A stretch of DNA of 64,000 nt from Whalleya microplaca. Its lineage: Eukaryota > Ascomycota > Sordariomycetes > Xylariales > Xylariaceae. The notes beneath the pieces are model-generated. The model had not been told where the DNA came from. It made no database searches and was given only the letters and a program-made list of their open reading frames with translations. Where the stretch lies: NCBI GenBank assembly GCA_022497155.1, contig MU385710.1, forward strand, positions 620,001 to 684,000. Reading direction: 5' to 3'. Every line of letters begins with the position of its first letter. Within the stretch, counting starts at the first letter, position 1. Shown here piece by piece: positions 1 through 11,599 of this stretch. The position numbers and the translations under genes were made by a program.

Positions 1-117
1 TCGACCGAGTTGCATTCCACTCGTCACAGTCCACTACCAACGTTCCGCCCACGACCTCTGGTCATCCAAAATAACCCACCGCGCAATAGTCGCACCAATA
101 CGTTACCAACATCCACG

Positions 118-1164
118 ATGTGCAATACCGACAAGTACACTTACATTCTCCCTGATGGGAGCAAGGAGGAAGATATTAAGCGCCATTACTGCGCGAAGGC
201 GCGGGGCGGCAAACCCTGTGATGGGGAGGTTGAGTACAGGCATCCTGAAAAATACCTTGGAGCTGGGCAAGCAAGCCCACGACATAGTCAATTCCCACCT
301 ACACCACCATCATCTCACTCAGCTTCCGACTCGGAACGCTCATCTAGACGATCCTACGTCTACGTCAATGGTGAGAAGACATATGAGGTCGCCAGGAAGC
401 CATCGCGCCGAAACAAGGAAGAGCGCGATCGTGTTGTCTACATCAACGAAAGTTCACCGTCGCGCAGCCCGCCACGCCATTACGACCTACCAGGAAGTCT
501 CTCTTCGAGCCCAAGCCGTGATGAATACGACACCTACGACCGTCGACGGCGCGAGACTGTCGTCGACAGCGACCGCGACCGCGACCGCCCGACCACTACG
601 CGTCCCCGCGCGGCAACCATCGAAGTCAAGGTGACCAACGACCGCTCACCCAAGAGCCACCGTCGTCATGGATCCAGCTCCAAGACAAGCTCACTCAACA
701 GCGGCGAGGAAGAGCGTCCCCGCCGCCGCCGACACAGCACGGTGCGATTCGAGGACGAGGAGCTGCAGAGGCACATTCAATCGGAGATCGAGCGCCAGAA
801 CGAGACGATTGCCAACCGGCCTGCGCGTCCCCTACCGCCGCAGAAAAAGGCGGGCGGCTACCGTCGCCCGTCGGTGGTGGTCGATCGCCTAGACCCCCTG
901 ATCAAGGGTCTGGAGCAGATGAACTTCGATCGCAACGACCGCTACGCCAGAGCAGAGCAGGAACGCTGGAGACGTGGTGAGAGAGAGCCCAAGGATTGGG
1001 ATGATGACGAGGACGCGGCTCAGGAGCGACGGCTTCGCGGTCGCCTGGCGCCCAAAAACCGGGCTCCGGAATTGCGACCGTCCGTCGCAGTTCCGACGCT
1101 GCCGCCGCCGCCGCCGCTGTCGCAACGACACTATTACGATGATGCAGTGTACAGCTACCCATGA
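118..1164 (+). CDS. Basic, disordered hypothetical protein (348 aa)
   Basis: The single exon starts at the only in-frame ATG, at 118; the open frame upstream contains no other ATG. The first 50 residues look folded (MCNTDKYTYILPDG, then a Cys pair in CAKARGGKPC), a pattern I associate with the short conserved N-terminus of many fungal hypothetical proteins. The rest is low complexity: Ser/Pro tracts, long Arg/Asp-rich runs (DRDRDRDRP), RRRRHSTVRF, a charged segment near residues 255-330 that may be helical, and a Pro tract near the C-terminus. No catalytic motif, signal peptide or membrane segment is visible. The Arg/Ser-rich character would suit an RNA-associated or scaffold protein, but that is a guess. 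The coding call rests on the long frame and high GC relative to the downstream spacer. Confidence 0.75.
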   Translation: MCNTDKYTYILPDGSKEEDIKRHYCAKARGGKPCDGEVEYRHPEKYLGAGQASPRHSQFPPTPPSSHSASDSERSSRRSYVYVNGEKTYEVARKPSRRNKEERDRVVYINESSPSRSPPRHYDLPGSLSSSPSRDEYDTYDRRRRETVVDSDRDRDRPTTTRPRAATIEVKVTNDRSPKSHRRHGSSSKTSSLNSGEEERPRRRRHSTVRFEDEELQRHIQSEIERQNETIANRPARPLPPQKKAGGYRRPSVVVDRLDPLIKGLEQMNFDRNDRYARAEQERWRRGEREPKDWDDDEDAAQERRLRGRLAPKNRAPELRPSVAVPTLPPPPPLSQRHYYDDAVYSYP

Positions 1165-2930
1165 GGAAAATTACGAATCTTGAAGCACGGATGTAAAGGA
1201 CGACAATGGTTGGCGCTTATGAATTTTACGTTTGTATTATGATTGGAATTAGGATTGCTTCAGATTTCACGATTCTCCCTGTATGAGTTCTATCTTGTAT
1301 CGACATGACATGTTTGTTTGTTTGTTTTGAGGGATAAATGTTGGGTTCGCAAAGAACAAAAATATCATTTTCATTTTTCTGTCTATCTCGACTACGATTT
1401 TATGTGTCATTACCTGGGATGTGAACATCATCATTTTCATCGCTTAGGTATCATCAATTTCGTTGTCGGCTATACCCCCCATAGATGGATTCCATAGATA
1501 GATACTTAGATAGGTAGATAGATAAATACGGCTGGCTTATTTAAGGAAAAAAGACATTATAACCCAAACGACTTACACGCCCTCTATCTCTCTAACACTT
1601 ACGGAATACATCCCACACAAATGATATTTGTCAATCGCCTGCAATCGAAAATCCCCCCCTCCACCAAAGAAAAATATCCAGACGCACAAGAATCACCCCG
1701 CCATGCCGCCGTCCATCATCGCGGGGCATCCCTTTATCCACTCAATTCGTCCCAATTCCAAAATTGCTCATCTTTGAACCCGATTGCTGCCTGATTGGCA
1801 GGCTTGGCAGGCCACGAGCCAGTCACAGGACGAGGAGGGTTGACTCCCATGCTACTGCAACGAAGAGACCTGCAGGACTAGCTTCTCCTCTGAGTCCTCT
1901 CTCACTCACCTTGTACCTTGGACCCTGCTTCGGCATAGTCGGTAGGTGGCCTCTTCTCTCGCTTGAACAAGTTCCTGCTTATTCCATGCCTTAGCCAGCA
2001 CTTACTACTGCGCACTTCCCCCTCTACTAACGTGAGTAGGCAGTCCCCCAAGTGTCCTGGTGTCCCGGCATGACAGTCATTCTTTGCGCTGGCCTGCCTA
2101 TTGGTCGCTAGTGTACGTAGGCAGATCTAGGACTTGCCAGGGTCCATCCCTACGGTCGCTACATCATCCGGCTCGCATGTTTATCGCGTTAGGCAACTAC
2201 TCACTTGCCAGGACTTGCCCACTGCCCGCCCGCGGATCGCTGCGTGGATGGCACACACTTACGTAGTGTAGGTCACCAAGTGGGATGACAGACACATGAT
2301 AGGTATCAGCCACACCCTCCCTCCCCTCCCCCTCCCCCTCCCCCCACAGTGTCCGTCGTCGCGCACATCCATCATCCCCTTACCCACGCTCTACATACGT
2401 CTCTGAGGTCCTTTCCGGTTGGCTGGCTGTCTTCGCCCGCGGGCTGCTGGTACTGGTGGCGAGAACATACCTAGGTAACCGTTTCCGGATAGCTGCGTTA
2501 GGAGATCGAACTACGAACCTGTATACAGTATGCATGCGGGTCTGCCTGCCTGGGCGGACAGGCAGGCAATCCTTTGTTGTGCGGTCTAGAACGATGTTTG
2601 CCGGAGCCGAAGGGTTTACTATCTCCCTTGTTCAACGATGGTGCCCAGAAAGAAAGGAACAAAGAAAGAAAGCTATCTGGCTGTTGTCGGAAGTGTGACG
2701 CAGCGCAGAGCATATGGCACGGCGAGCTTTGCTGCACTAGCTAGCTAGCTAGCAATCTGTCCATCAAGGGCCGCACACCCACGCCGCAGACACGAGGTCC
2801 CGTGGCTTGTATCGTATGTCGTACTGGAGTACTGGATGTGTGTGGTGGTTGCGCGCTCATGCGCGACGCTCATGCGCGTGTGAGACACCGCGCCGTTGCG
2901 CTGCCGAAGTCGGATCGCCTCAGGTGGGAC

Positions 2931-2976
2931 ACATACATACATACATACATACATACATACATACATACATACATAC
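2931..2976. repeat. (ACAT)n microsatellite
   Basis: About 11.5 perfect copies of the tetranucleotide ACAT run without interruption. Imperfect GACA/CATA runs follow to about 3029. The open frames on both strands here (repeats of Thr-Tyr-Ile-His or Val-Cys-Met-Tyr) are products of the repeat and not genes. Confidence 0.95.
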
Positions 2977-4069
2977 AGTCCTACAGACATACAGACTGGC
3001 AGGCAGACAGACAGACATACATACATACAACAAGGTAGGACAGAGATGCATGTTTATCTGCATACATACAGGTGCGCTTACTTGCTGATTTGCCACGTTC
3101 TCTCTCCGCGATCTGTCTCCTCTCACTCCCACATGATGCTGTAGGTAAGCGATCGATGCTGTGGGAGTCTGGACCGGGTGTAGGGATGCGGAGTAGGTGG
3201 GCAGGCAAGTTCGGTGAGAGTGTGGTCGTTTGAAGGTCGGATTCGAGACATGCATGCCGGTCGAGTCACGCTGTGCATATCCTTCCTCCGGACATATCGC
3301 TTGCGTTTGTCCGGTGGATGTCTCACATATCTCGGGGCCTTTTGTGGAGTTAGTTCCTGCCAGGATGGCATACTAGGTACTATGACAGGCATTGCGAATA
3401 CTGTGTAGTGTCCGGACATGTCGGTGGGTATGAAGAGAGGCATGGAGGTTAGACTTACCAAGTAGGTCACGAGAACCAGATGCGAAGGGCAACTCGTTCG
3501 ATCATCCTGGGAGATTAGAAACGAACGACAAGGACATGGTTATCTACACCTAGCATGTCTATACCCGAAAAACAAAGCGAGAAGGAAAACTAGCCTTTCA
3601 AGATTATCTATTATACAGCAAAGATTTGTTCATCTGGGTAGGATAAATACCTCCATATTTGATGAAAGACTTCGTCACTCATGCTTCGTTTCTCTATTAT
3701 AGAGTCTCATCTCTTGCTTGTTAGCCCACTGTCAGTATCTAGATGTAACTGGCTCTGGGCTGGAATCACATGTTAGAGATAAAACTGCCGGCATGCGAAG
3801 TCTATAAGAGGCCTGTTGAGAGTTCCCCGTACTCTGTTGTCTCCACATTAAGTTCAACTCTCCTAAAGTTTTATGTGAAATTAGATAATACAATTATGAA
3901 GACCATCCATACATACATTTCATATCACCTTTCAACCTATTGTCAATGCAACTATAAAGGTGTTTTGACTCATCTTTCCTTCAAGGTCTGCATCTCATTC
4001 TCGATATATGATGTATGCAGATAGGTGGGTGCATGTGGAAGTGGACTTTATCGGCTAGGCCCCCGTTTG

Positions 4070-4204
4070 TTATAAGATGTGTAAAATTCGTCACACTGCT
4101 AGCACATTTAAGGGTTTTAAGGTGACATGATATGCGCTGTGGTCCTCGGCGGCGATGGTGCTGTTAAATCATCGAGAGGGCGTTGTGTCTCTTACATCTT
4201 ATAA
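4070..4204. repeat. 11-bp inverted repeat enclosing about 113 bp
   Basis: TTATAAGATGT at 4070-4080 is matched by its exact reverse complement ACATCTTATAA at 4194-4204. The enclosed 113 bp has no open frame. This could be the terminal repeats of a small non-autonomous element, or chance in AT-rich DNA. No flanking duplication beyond a TA is obvious. Confidence 0.35.
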
Positions 4205-5323
4205 ATAGTGACGATTTCTCACGAAACATTAACTACGAGTGAGCTTTCCGCTACACATCTCGCTGTTGATTCATGTTATTTAATATTCAATTTCTATACT
4301 AGCAGAGGTCTGGCAAAGACTCACCCCGTACAAGGTGTTGAGCCTCCTTACAAGTTTTACATGTATAATATGAGGTGTCGTCGCGTTATATGAGTTGAAG
4401 GTACGGAGCTCACGGTCCACTTCCCGTGTTCTCAAGTACAACCACTCAAGATTCCTCAGATAGTCCTCGGGATAATATGTACTTTAACTACTTTACTTAG
4501 ACAGCACTTGATAAAAATGAGACCTATATTTTATAATACTCGCATGGCCTGTGGAGATACATTAGATCGCCCAGAGCTCTTGGCGTCCTCCGCTATATCC
4601 ATTTGAATTGCGACGTCCCCATTCTTGATAAGTCTAGATTCTAGCGAACCTGTACAGCATGTATGTTAAAGTCATTCTGTATCCAGTTAGAGAGTATAAT
4701 TCAATGATCTTCGGGTTAATTCATTATTGGCCACAGAGGCTAGTGGTACCTGTGGCGTGCTGTGAACAGTACCACTCGACATGTAGGGTGGTTGTCATTT
4801 CGCAATTAACTAAAACTTGAAAACCGTCTCATTTTGAATTTATGGTTACTTACAATAAACTCACCAAAATCACTTATTTTGTGTCAGGTTTGTATGAAAG
4901 GGTTCACACAAAGATGTCTTAAATTGACCTCGTAACGCCGTTCACGTCTCTATGATATGTTGCACTAGAGTGTATCACCTTGTTTGATGCAAGACAAAGC
5001 GTGTGACCATGACCTCAAAAACTTTTGTGCTTGCTTGCTAGCACATATTAAACAGTATTCATCTATGTTATAGCAACGAGGATTAACAGGATTCGTCGTA
5101 ATCAAGAACACTTATGGTAGTGTATATCCTCGAGCGATAAACTGCAACAAGCTAATTATGGAATAGAATAATATAAGTGTGAACTTCGGGCCTGGAGGCC
5201 CTACTCCCCCTCAAGGTCGCCGAAGACGTAGAAATCTTGACCTACCAATCGAAGGGGTTGAGCAGTAAGTTAATACAGAATTCTTTATTGGCCCTAGAAT
5301 ATAGCTTTATCAAACCCTGAGTT

Positions 5324-7090
5324 GTGGAGTGGTCGCAAGCTTACATACTTCTGCTGGAAAGAGTCGCCGTAAGGGAGGTTAGGGCAATAAAGCGATACTT
5401 CAGCGAAGTGCCGTCATACTACAAGTTTGAGAGGGCGATAGCGAATGGAAAGCACGGTGTCGCTGTTTTAATTAAACAGAAGGCTAGGGAAAATCCTCAT
5501 CGGGATGAGAGGTTATTTGTAGTCAAACGAGCCTACGAAGGACGATCAGAGGAAAGACTGCGACATGAGATCAGTGTGATGCAGGTAAGAACGCATCTAA
5601 AACTCCTCTAGCTACTGAGAGTTCAGCTTCATGCTAACGAGCTACCCTGCTTAAGCGGTTGCGCGGAGCGCCTCATATCGCACAACCTGTCGTCATAGAT
5701 CCAGACCCCCTTTAGTAAGTATCACCCAGAGTTTTTTTTCCTGCGCTCTATTCAGTCGCCGTAACAAGCACTATCGGGACAAGATCAACACTTCCATTAT
5801 TCGCTGAACTGTTTAGATAGAGTACACACTAACTCTGGTTTCTGCAGTCTTTTAAGTCGCCCGGCGTTGATATTAGAATACGCTGAAAACGGGACGTTAG
5901 ATAACTTGATAGACAATGTCCAGTTTGATGACCGCCCACTGCCAAACCGAGTTCTCTGGGGATTCTTTACTTGCCGTGAGTGCATCAAAAAATCTTCCGG
6001 ATCACAGGACAGCAACTAATGCGTAGATATATCACTCAAGTCCTTCGAATGTGCATAGCTAGTGAGTAGCATCTGCTGTTTATTTTACTTAGGGTGTCAG
6101 ATGAGTTTTCTCTGCCACAACCTTAACTTTGTTGCAGAAGCTGTTTCAATAATTTGAGGAACAATTCACAATTGATCGCCGCATTATATAAGTAAGGAAT
6201 TGCTGACTCTATTTGCTATAGTGGCATGGCCAGATAGAGGAGTCGAAGGAGCACCCTACGAAAACGAGAAGTTTCCAAACGATTGGCAAAATGTCCCCCA
6301 GATACAGTTGATACATGGTGATATGCACCAGGACAATAGTGAGTGGGGTTACATACTTTTCAATTTTGTGTAGACGTCATGTCCTGTACATTCGACTGAA
6401 TGGAATAGAAGTTGGCTAACATGATCTCGCATATAATAGTTCTTATCGGAGATTTGTGGCCCCCTGCGGATGAGCACACTCTGACACCTATACTCAAGCT
6501 TATTGACTTCAGCGAAGCCAGAGTAGATCCAGACCCTGATCTATCTGATAAAAGTATTCGTGATAAGTACGAACTGAGCATGGCTAATTCAAGACTGGGC
6601 ACTGGCGTGAAAACGAACATATTCGACATCGCCCGAGTACGTATTCATATTATTTAAACCATTGTCTTTCTTTAGTTCTCTCGATCTAGCATTTAAGGAT
6701 TCGATCTTATAAAGTTTTTGTTCTTACCAGATGATATAGATCATGCGGATGCTTATCACGTGCGACAAAAGGTGGGAGATGGAGCCCGGCAAAGTAGTTG
6801 TGCCGTATAATTTAGCTACCAAGGAGATTTGGTCAGCTAGTGCCTGCATCGCAAAGCCAGAGTACCCGAACTTAGACGACGATTTACGAAATATTGTTAT
6901 GCGATGCTCGGCCATGGAAGTAGAGGATCGCCCGACGCTCGCACAGCTTTCCGATATGATTGAAAGGAACATCACGGTGAAGAACTACGAATATTATAGA
7001 GGGTTTCCCCGAGGAAGAGCTGAAAGGGAACGTAGAATCCAGAGAATGCTGCACGATTTGGTTTTTTACCCATGGGATGATGATAACTGA
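5324..7090 (+). CDS. Divergent protein-kinase-like gene 1 (5' end unresolved)
   Basis: Six exons can be joined in frame: to 5584, 5656-5715 (the donor may be at 5714/5715), 5848-5975, 6222-6338, 6440-6636 and 6740-7090. The product is kinase-like. It has a weak glycine loop (ANGKHGVAVL), the ATP-binding Lys in FVVKRA, a helix-C Glu in RHEISVMQ, the hinge LILEYAENGTL, the catalytic loop HGDMHQDN, DFS in place of DFG (LKLIDFSEAR), and the subdomain XI Arg in EDRPTLAQL. No APE motif is recognisable. The frame before 5324 closes at a TGA with no ATG, so an upstream exon is missing; a coding-like stretch at about 5182-5258 ends in a GTAAGT donor and is a candidate. Four introns sit at the same places as in the kinase-like gene at 22127-24389, which makes the two paralogs. 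Substrate and activity are unknown. Confidence 0.75.
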
Positions 7091-8141
7091 AGATTCAGGG
7101 GGACTTGGAGAGTACAACCCTCAAACCGTGAATCTATCATCGGATATGGGATGGGTAAATGGGGTTGAAGTCGAGTATGTGGTCTACTATGAGAATATAG
7201 AAGTATTTCCTGTATGAAATTATAAACAGTATCACGAAACTTTCTGAATATAACGAAAAGTGATACTTATATATACTGCAGTAGCCGCGCTTTACTAGAA
7301 TTTAAAGTCATACCTCGAGAAATGATATGTAAGCTTTTGGTTCCCATGTAGCTCTGTCGTGTCAAAGAAGTATAATCTTTCGCTTACTAACAACGCCAAT
7401 GCCTCAGGATGAGCATGTGGGAAAACTTCCATGGATAAGCCGTTAGGTAAAGGAGTTGCTAGTGGATTAAGGATCTTTAAGCGGCATTTAACTCAATATA
7501 TTGACGTCCTTATCCTCTTTCTCATCTAGGTCCCTCTCCTACTGAATCTTTAGCTCGGATAGCTTCTCTAGCGCCTTCCCCCTGAAGCGTCGGGTCAGTG
7601 GTGACAAAATGTCAATAATACCTACAGGAGACACCCTGGTATAAGAGCCTTTGAATTCTTTTCTCACTCTCCTCGTACGCCATAACATCCAAGTTGTATA
7701 GGCGGTGGGTCAACGTTCCATAAGGAGCGACCTTCCTATTATATATCGCTGGGCGTCTATTATGCCCGGCGGAGAAATTTAACTCACGGAAGAGGCATCC
7801 CTTCCTCAGCAAACTGATAGTCACCAATTTGTAGGCACAATAGTATAGTGAAGGTGTGCAAGGAGAATCGAGTGATCCTGTTGGTGGATAAATGTGATCG
7901 ACTGGAGAATTACCGTTTCCGCCCAAACTGGGAAACGCCGTCTCCCCAATTGACCACAGCTTAATATTTTACCTAATAGTCAGATGAGATCAAAAGTTGC
8001 GAAGAAGCTATGCCATCTTTCTACTTGGTTCAGGCTGGCTTTGATTGTTTATATGCTCTGTAGGGTCTCAGATCTCGGTACGGCATTGAAGAGTTCTTAA
8101 TAGAGCACGACAATAAAAATCGCCTACCCCTGAACACAAGC
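7091..8141. other. Spacer between kinase-like gene 1 and LPMO-like gene
   Basis: The first 400 bp are AT-rich with nothing recognisable. The segment from about 7500 to 7926 on the minus strand may be a gene relic and is listed separately. The last 200 bp form the promoter of the LPMO-like gene. Confidence 0.5.
7497..7926 (-). pseudogene. Possible degraded gene remnant
   Basis: Read on the minus strand, 7926-7612 is open for 104 residues with a protein-like composition, for example CLFRELNFSAGHNRRPAIYN, then APYGTLTHRLYNLDVMAYEE and KRIQRLLYQG. After a short interruption a second helical, charged stretch follows in another frame (TRRFRGKALEKLSELKIQ). It is broken by a TAG and then resumes as ERDLDEKEDKDVNI. 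There is no start codon in good context and no clear intron joining the parts. I do not recognise the family with certainty. The pattern suits a decayed fungal hypothetical gene, but a chance open frame remains possible. Confidence 0.3.
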
Positions 8142-8930
8142 ATGCATTACACACTCACTAAGGTCACGGCCTTCGCTGCGGCAGTTGGCGTCTGGGGACA
8201 CGCCGTAATGCAAGAACCTGCTCCTCGAAAAGTGCGTCATCTTTATGCTATCACCTATTCGGGAGAGATTAACAAAGTTAGCCAGACTGGTCCAGCCCAA
8301 GAAGAACTTTGCGGGTCCGCTGTCACTACGGCGCTTGAGAATGGTATATCTATATACTTATATCTTGACAATCGAAATATGTGAGCTGACGAAGTTCGAT
8401 ATAGATATCGCAGGACCGATCGAAGATGCACTGAACAAAGCTGATGCCGACTATAAATGCAACGCCTATCTATGCCGCGGTTATCAATACGAGGATAACA
8501 TCGATAACGTCCATGCCGTTACAAGCGGTGAACTGCTGACCTTTCATATTGATCTCATCGCAGGCCATAAGCCGGGCTATGCCGTAAGTCTTCCTTGTTC
8601 AGGTTGTTATGGTGAACATGAACTGAAGGGAAAACAAGAATGTATCAGTAGTTGAAGTCGCTACAAACGAAGTTATTGGCGAGCCACTCCGTACCTGGGC
8701 AGTGTGGCCAGATTCAACCTCTGGACCACCTCGTGATGACAGTATGTACCCTGATTATTTGTCTTGGTACAATTTACTAAACGGGGTTAGTCGACTTCAA
8801 TGTGACGATTCCTGATACTCTAAGTTCAGCATGTGCGGAAGGAGGCAAATGCGTTTTGCAGTGGTATTGGTGGTCAATCAGCAATAGTCAGACATATGAA
8901 AGCTGTCTTGACTTCTATATTGAGCCATAG
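8142..8930 (+). CDS. Small secreted LPMO-like protein (189 aa)
   Basis: Five exons fit in frame: 8142-8231, 8286-8343, 8405-8583, 8639-8741 and 8791-8930. A signal peptide of 19 residues would leave His as the first mature residue (HAVMQEPAPR), the start of a copper histidine brace as in lytic polysaccharide monooxygenases. A second His candidate lies in FHIDLIAGHKPGYA and an aromatic residue near the end (DFYIEP) could be the axial ligand. Cys residues occur in ELCGSAV, KCNAYLC and CAEGGKC, suiting a disulfide-linked secreted fold. The product is short, is only the catalytic module and has no CBM. I cannot assign an AA family with confidence; it is not AA9. The expected role is oxidative attack on a polysaccharide or a related copper function outside the cell. 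Confidence 0.7.
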
Positions 8931-9667
8931 GCCGGTGATGGATCTCATAGCAAGTGTAGGCTGTGGTTCATTTGACTGCAGAGTTAAGTATATATGAGTC
9001 ATCAATGCTGTGTCAAGCATAATGATATAGCTTTATACCATTGTGCTAGGATATACTCTTTTGGGATGTCTGCATGAGTCAAGCGGCTTACCAAGTGACA
9101 TCTCTCCATAGACGTTAGTATTAACGGATATCGTATTTTACATGAAGGCATTATAGATCTAGCTGTGTAATGTATTACTTGCGTTAATCGACAGTTTCAT
9201 TTTAGTGTATGACCTTGTCAAGTCACTAATGCAGTATATTACCTTATGTTTTCTTATAGTTCTTGCAAGCATAATTGAACCTAATCTAGACGGCCATAAT
9301 AACGGATATAATCAACAGTGAGTCTATATATTATGTGAGTTATACGTACTTATTGTTTCCTTCGAAACAAATAAATTCACATGATCACCCCATCATATAA
9401 TTCAGTTGAGGTTCAGCACCCCTAATCAAATCATATCACCATCACTTGGTTTAAGTGGCATGCCTTTATCATTACCTACTCACAAATTTGATTTCCTTTC
9501 TGATGATAAGCGTTTTCTCAGAATATGAAAATAATCTAGTAGAACGAATTCAGAAATGACTGATTCAAACTTGATCTGATTCATATGTGTATGTGACACA
9601 GTACTGATTGATCTACCCCACCATGCGAATTATGCAGCGCAGGATGCAACACAATGGTTCCTGTGAT
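8931..9667. other. AT-rich spacer between convergent genes
   Basis: This holds the 3' flank of the LPMO-like gene and of the BCS1-like gene. It has many TATA/TTAA words and no open frame of note. Confidence 0.6.
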
Positions 9668-11581
9668 CTACACTTGTCGTAACCTGCGGTCAGCAGTAAG
9701 CATAGCATCAGCCCTAGCGGCGGCGGCGGTAGCGGCGGCAGCGGCAGCCTTCTCCCGTCGTTCCTTCTTCTCAGCCTCAATGGCAATTGTCTTCTCAACC
9801 CAAGCGTCAGCCTGTTCCATAGCCATATCGGGCTTCCCCAGATGCTCTGTGAAGAAGGATTGTAATTTTGCCGGCGTGAGTTTACCCTCAGGGATCTTGC
9901 TCGCAAATCTCTCAGCAAGCTCTATTAGGCTGGGATCCTGTCCCTTGCTGGTGTCGTTGAAGTCTTGGGAAGCGGAGCCTTCTAAGCTTTCAACTTCTGC
10001 TTCGGATAGATTTTGGTAATCGCGTGTCCACGGTCCGTATATACGCAGAAACATCTTTTTTGCGGCCTCCTTGTTGATATAGCTGAACTCTACCTTCAAG
10101 TCAATGCGGCCTTCCCGGACCAGAGCATCGTCAAGCTTATCGGGGAAGTTTGATGTCATGAATACTGTGGCATTAGGCGTTAGTGTATGCTCATTATAGA
10201 CATCTTCATGGAGAATCCAGAATCACGGGATCCATTTTTCGAGTTTTGGCTACTGAATATATCTGAAACCGCGCGGAAAACGAGGAATACGACGCTAGAT
10301 ACTACTCACCGATTCGACCTTCTTGGGCATCGACACCATCTAGAACGTTGAGGAGCCCAGACAATGTGCAGCCTCTATGACGACCCGGCATATCTTCGAG
10401 GTTATACTCCCGCTGCATGCCGACAGCGTCTATATCCTCCATGAGCACTAAACACCGGGACGGCAACTTTAGGAACATCGCAACTAGAGTCTTATCGTTC
10501 TCAATTTGCGGCAGGTCTAGTCTGTATAGAGGGAGGAGAAACCTGCCAGCAAGGACTTCCGAGAGTGTTGTCTTGCCCGTTCCTGGGGGCCCATGCACTA
10601 GAGGATCGAAGTCAGTCCTTGTTATATTCTGATACATGTTGAGGCTACTCGAAGATGTAAGTCATGGGTTGGTTACGCGGCTCCTTGCTGGATTTGCTTG
10701 GAAACACCCATGCACCCCATACTGATGGTACATGTACAGGAAAGGACTGTGTAGGACGATAAAGGTCACTTACAGAGATAGCCTCTCCGATACGGAATAC
10801 ATTTATCTCGGTACATCTGCTCGGTCGCTGGGTCAAGGTACTGCTCAATATTGGAGATAAGTTGGTTCATCTGACTCTCATCGCAATGGATGGTGTCCAG
10901 GGGGCGGACTGGCTTTCGACATTTTGTCTTCCATTTGGGATGAAAAAAATCATCACTCCAGGCCAAAACCTGAACCGAGAGGTTGTCCTGGTCGTAGGCA
11001 TGTTTCTGACATGTCTCGAGGAAATGTTTGATATGGTCGGCAGAGCGGCTCATGCAAGTGATTGTGAGACTTTCGCTGAATCTGGGATCATCGGGCTGGG
11101 CCTTGACGGAATGCCTTCTAGTTTCTTGATGTTGGAGGACGACGTGAAATAAGCGTCTCTCGTGCCAGAACCAGTCGTTCCCTGGCTCACAGAAGTAGTC
11201 GATCACGGCTGCGCCGAATCCAGCGGTGCTGGCCTTGGATTGCTCATTCGTGTCGTTCTCAATAGTACCAGCGTAGATTGTGCGCGCGTACAGGAATCTC
11301 TCCGTCAACGAACGAGAGTTTCGGTATTTCAGATACCCCAAGACCTGATCGTATAGATGGTCGTCCGAGGCGATGGTGATAGACGAGGTTGGAAAGGCCT
11401 TGATCCAACTCCAAAGCGACGGAGGTATGATCCCGCGAACGATGAATAAGACGCCAATGATAGCCGATAGATTTTTGGCTGCTGGGCTTAGGACAGTAGG
11501 GAGAAAGGCCGGCAGGGTCTTCTCGAGAAGCTTGACAAGCTGCCCTACCCCTCTACCATCAAGACTCGGATGTTGCGACAT
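9668..11581 (-). CDS. BCS1-type AAA ATPase (530 aa)
   Basis: Three exons join cleanly: 11581-10774, 10597-10310 and 10164-9668. The first intron splits the Leu before Walker A, giving GYLLHGPPGTGKTTL. A membrane segment lies at about residues 38-58. The BCS1 N-terminal domain follows, then Walker A near residue 272, Walker B in CLVLMEDID, and the sensor/arginine-finger region VFMTSNFPDKLDDALVREGR. The C-terminus ends in an Ala-rich helical tail. Canonical BCS1 moves the Rieske protein across the mitochondrial inner membrane. Fungal genomes carry many divergent BCS1-like paralogs, and the unusual C-terminal extension suggests this is one of them. An ATG six codons upstream (11599) is an alternative start. 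Confidence 0.88.
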
Positions 11582-11599
11582 GATTGTCACTAGGAACAA

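Larger units (their letters stand above)
1165..5181. other. Long non-coding region (about 4 kb)
   Basis: No convincing coding exon is visible. The stretch holds GATA-type simple repeats near 1493-1530, a C-rich tract near 2310-2347, the CTAG-rich word CTAGCTAGCTAGCTAG near 2738-2753, the ACAT microsatellite at 2931-2976 with related tetranucleotide runs to about 3029, many TAGGTA/TACCTA-type words, and an inverted repeat at 4070-4204. The small open frames here are short, unsupported and overlap the repeats. It may include the 3' UTR of the first gene and an unannotated non-coding transcript. Confidence 0.6.

Noticed and set aside
2745..3255. Overlapping frames with Tyr-Ile-His-Thr or Val-Cys-Met-Tyr repeats
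   Set aside because: Products of the ACAT microsatellite, open in every frame because the repeat contains no stop in these phases.
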